DNA from: Circinella minor
Taxonomy: Eukaryota > Mucoromycota > Mucoromycetes > Mucorales > Lichtheimiaceae
Length of the DNA stretch: 64,000 nucleotides
NCBI GenBank assembly: GCA_016758965.1
Contig: JAEPRB010000149.1
Span: 37,635-101,634, forward strand
Direction of reading: 5' to 3'
Shown: one piece after another, positions 62,962 to 64,000 of the stretch
Layout of the letters: every line of letters begins with the position of its first letter
How positions within the stretch are numbered: position 1 is the stretch's first letter
Made by a program: the position numbers and the translations under genes
Notes under the pieces: model-generated
Databases searched by the model: none
What the model was told of the DNA's origin: nothing
What the model saw: the letters and a program-made list of their open reading frames with translations, nothing else

Positions 62962-63338
62962 TCCTTATTCCCCTGAGCTTAATCCTATTAAATAATTTTA
63001 GGCAATTGTAAAAGGAAAAGTAAGACATAGCCAGTTCGGAAATATGGAAGATCTTAAAATAAGAATTACTAAAGCATGTGAATAAGTTCCTAGAAATCAT
63101 CTATATAATTTTGCACAGTACTTAGTTAAAGTATTTGAAGACTATCTAAATGACAGTCCTATATAAACTACAAAAAAATAAACAATGCAGATTTAGTGAA
63201 TAACCACATAAATTGATTTTATTTTTGTATAATTTGGTTTTTGAGCTGACACAAATTAGCTAATTACATTTACATAAATTGATATTTAGAAGTATGCAAA
63301 ATTAATTAAATTTATACAAATTGGTGCTGTGAGCATTG
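62962..63338 (+). repeat. Right inverted repeat with Tc1/mariner transposase C-terminus
   Basis: On the plus strand it encodes SPELNPIK then stops where EHFW stands in the left copy, then AIVKGKVRHSQFGNMEDLKI. Differences from the left repeat are overwhelmingly transitions, often at CpG. Ends at 63338 next to TA. Confidence 0.75.
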
Positions 63339-63742
63339 TATCTTTAATATTTATGTAATCACTGTAACTACTACTTTTATATTATTTTTTCCCAAGTGTT
63401 GTTGTATAGCTCACTTTGTGGTCACTATATAATTTTATATATTTATACTTATAGAAGTCCTCCTAGTTTTTATTATTATAGAATTATAGTATAAAATAAA
63501 AAAAATTATAAATTAATTAAATTAAAGAAAACTTACTTTAAAATAGAAAATACTAATTATATATATAATAAAAATTATATAGAAAAATATCGATTATTTT
63601 TCCAAGTATATTTTATAACTTGAATTGATATAGTAATACTTAATATATAATAAAAAAACAATAAAAAGTCTTTTAAATAATATAAAATTTCATTATAAAC
63701 TATTGGATAATCATTTGAAAACTTTATGAACACACAACAAGA

Positions 63743-63824
63743 GTCACTTTGGCGGAGTGGTTAACGCGGTGGCCTGCTAAGCCATTGTCCTTTGGACGCG
63801 CAGGTTCGAATCCTGCAGGTGACG
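63743..63824 (+). tRNA. tRNA-Ser(GCT)
   Basis: Class II tRNA. Acceptor stem GTCACTT pairs with AGGTGAC (one G-T), followed by discriminator G. A-box TGGCGGAGTGG, anticodon loop CTGCTAA with anticodon GCT closed by TGGC/GCCA, a long variable arm, and B-box GGTTCGAATCC. No intron. T-runs follow within 20 nt as a likely Pol III terminator. Reads AGC/AGT serine codons. Confidence 0.96.
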
Positions 63825-64000
63825 TTTCATTTTTGCATTTTTTCAAAAAGAAAAAAAAATTTTTTTTTTTTTTTTGTCGTAGCCAAAATAATTAGTTTAC
63901 TATTCATGTCGTAATTATTAATCGGTTATTTTTAATACCGATTATACTTCTTTTACTGCGGCTTCTTTTCTCATTTCTTACTATATCCGCAGTAACATTA
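63825..64000. other. Window tail
   Basis: T/A runs after the tRNA gene, including the probable Pol III terminator; nothing else recognised. Confidence 0.4.

Larger units (their letters stand above)
58384..63338. mobile_element. 4.95-kb composite of decayed transposons bounded by inverted Tc1/mariner ends
   Basis: The left end CAGTGCTCACGGCACCAATT is preceded by TA, and the right end read on the other strand is CAATGCTCACAGCACC, also next to TA, the Tc1/mariner target. The ends continue as inverted repeats of about 340 nt (58384-58722) and 377 nt (62962-63338). Each repeat holds the C-terminal part of a DDE transposase pointing outward (SPELNPIEHFWAIVKGKVRR on the left). Between them are a third Tc1-like remnant and a decayed gene of an unknown repeated family. 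Whether the whole ever moved as a unit is not known. Confidence 0.7.

Noticed and set aside
1..64000. CRISPR arrays, bacterial operons or horizontally acquired bacterial genes
   Set aside because: No regular spaced repeats and no intronless bacterial-type gene block were seen.

Overview
The window looks like nuclear DNA of an early-diverging fungus, most likely Mucoromycota (Mucorales-like). It is very AT-rich, genes carry many short GT-AG introns (about 50-130 nt) including microexons of 8-22 nt, intergenic DNA is full of A/T runs, and the protein set is fungal (secreted GH3 beta-glucosidases, Yck-type casein kinase, Met5-type sulfite reductase, DUG1-type dipeptidase). The species is not assigned.

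Layout. 1-22407: four tandem minus-strand genes for secreted GH3 beta-glucosidases. The first is cut by the window edge. Copies 1 and 2 form a recent duplication that includes the upstream DNA; copies 3 and 4 are older and differ in intron content. 25124-33289: an ARMT1/DUF89-type metal phosphatase, convergent with a membrane-anchored RlpA-like (double-psi barrel) protein, then the large sulfite reductase beta subunit. 33823-38528: a multi-exon gene I read as a eukaryotic TnpB-like RuvC nuclease (Fanzor type) with one frameshift. It is divergent from a small unknown gene at 38807. 39673-40065: an imperfect direct repeat enclosing a tiny AT-hook ORF. 40207-47620: a circularly permuted GTPase (GNL1-like), a universal stress protein, a ricin-type lectin fused to a CipC-like domain, and a type II membrane glycosyltransferase-like protein. 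49711-54972: a casein kinase I and a Cys-Gly metallodipeptidase. 55276-57237: a decayed monocarboxylate-transporter-like gene. 58384-63338: a transposon graveyard bounded by roughly 340-380 bp inverted repeats with TA target sites. 63743-63824: tRNA-Ser(GCT).

How the genes fit together. The GH3 array points to cellobiose or other beta-glucoside use outside the cell. Sulfite reductase supplies sulfide for cysteine, and the DUG1-type peptidase recycles Cys-Gly from glutathione, but these two genes are far apart and show no sign of co-regulation. The other genes are ordinary housekeeping neighbours. The exon models were checked by hand: exon lengths sum to whole codons for GH3-2, GH3-3, ARMT1-like, RlpA-like, sulfite reductase, GNL1, USP, ricin-CipC, casein kinase and DUG1. 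They do not for the Fanzor-like gene (one frame break) or GH3-4 (one microexon without a usable acceptor).

The most interesting objects are the Fanzor-like gene and its neighbourhood, the phase-changing microexon shared by the GH3 paralogues, and the transition-type decay of the transposons.
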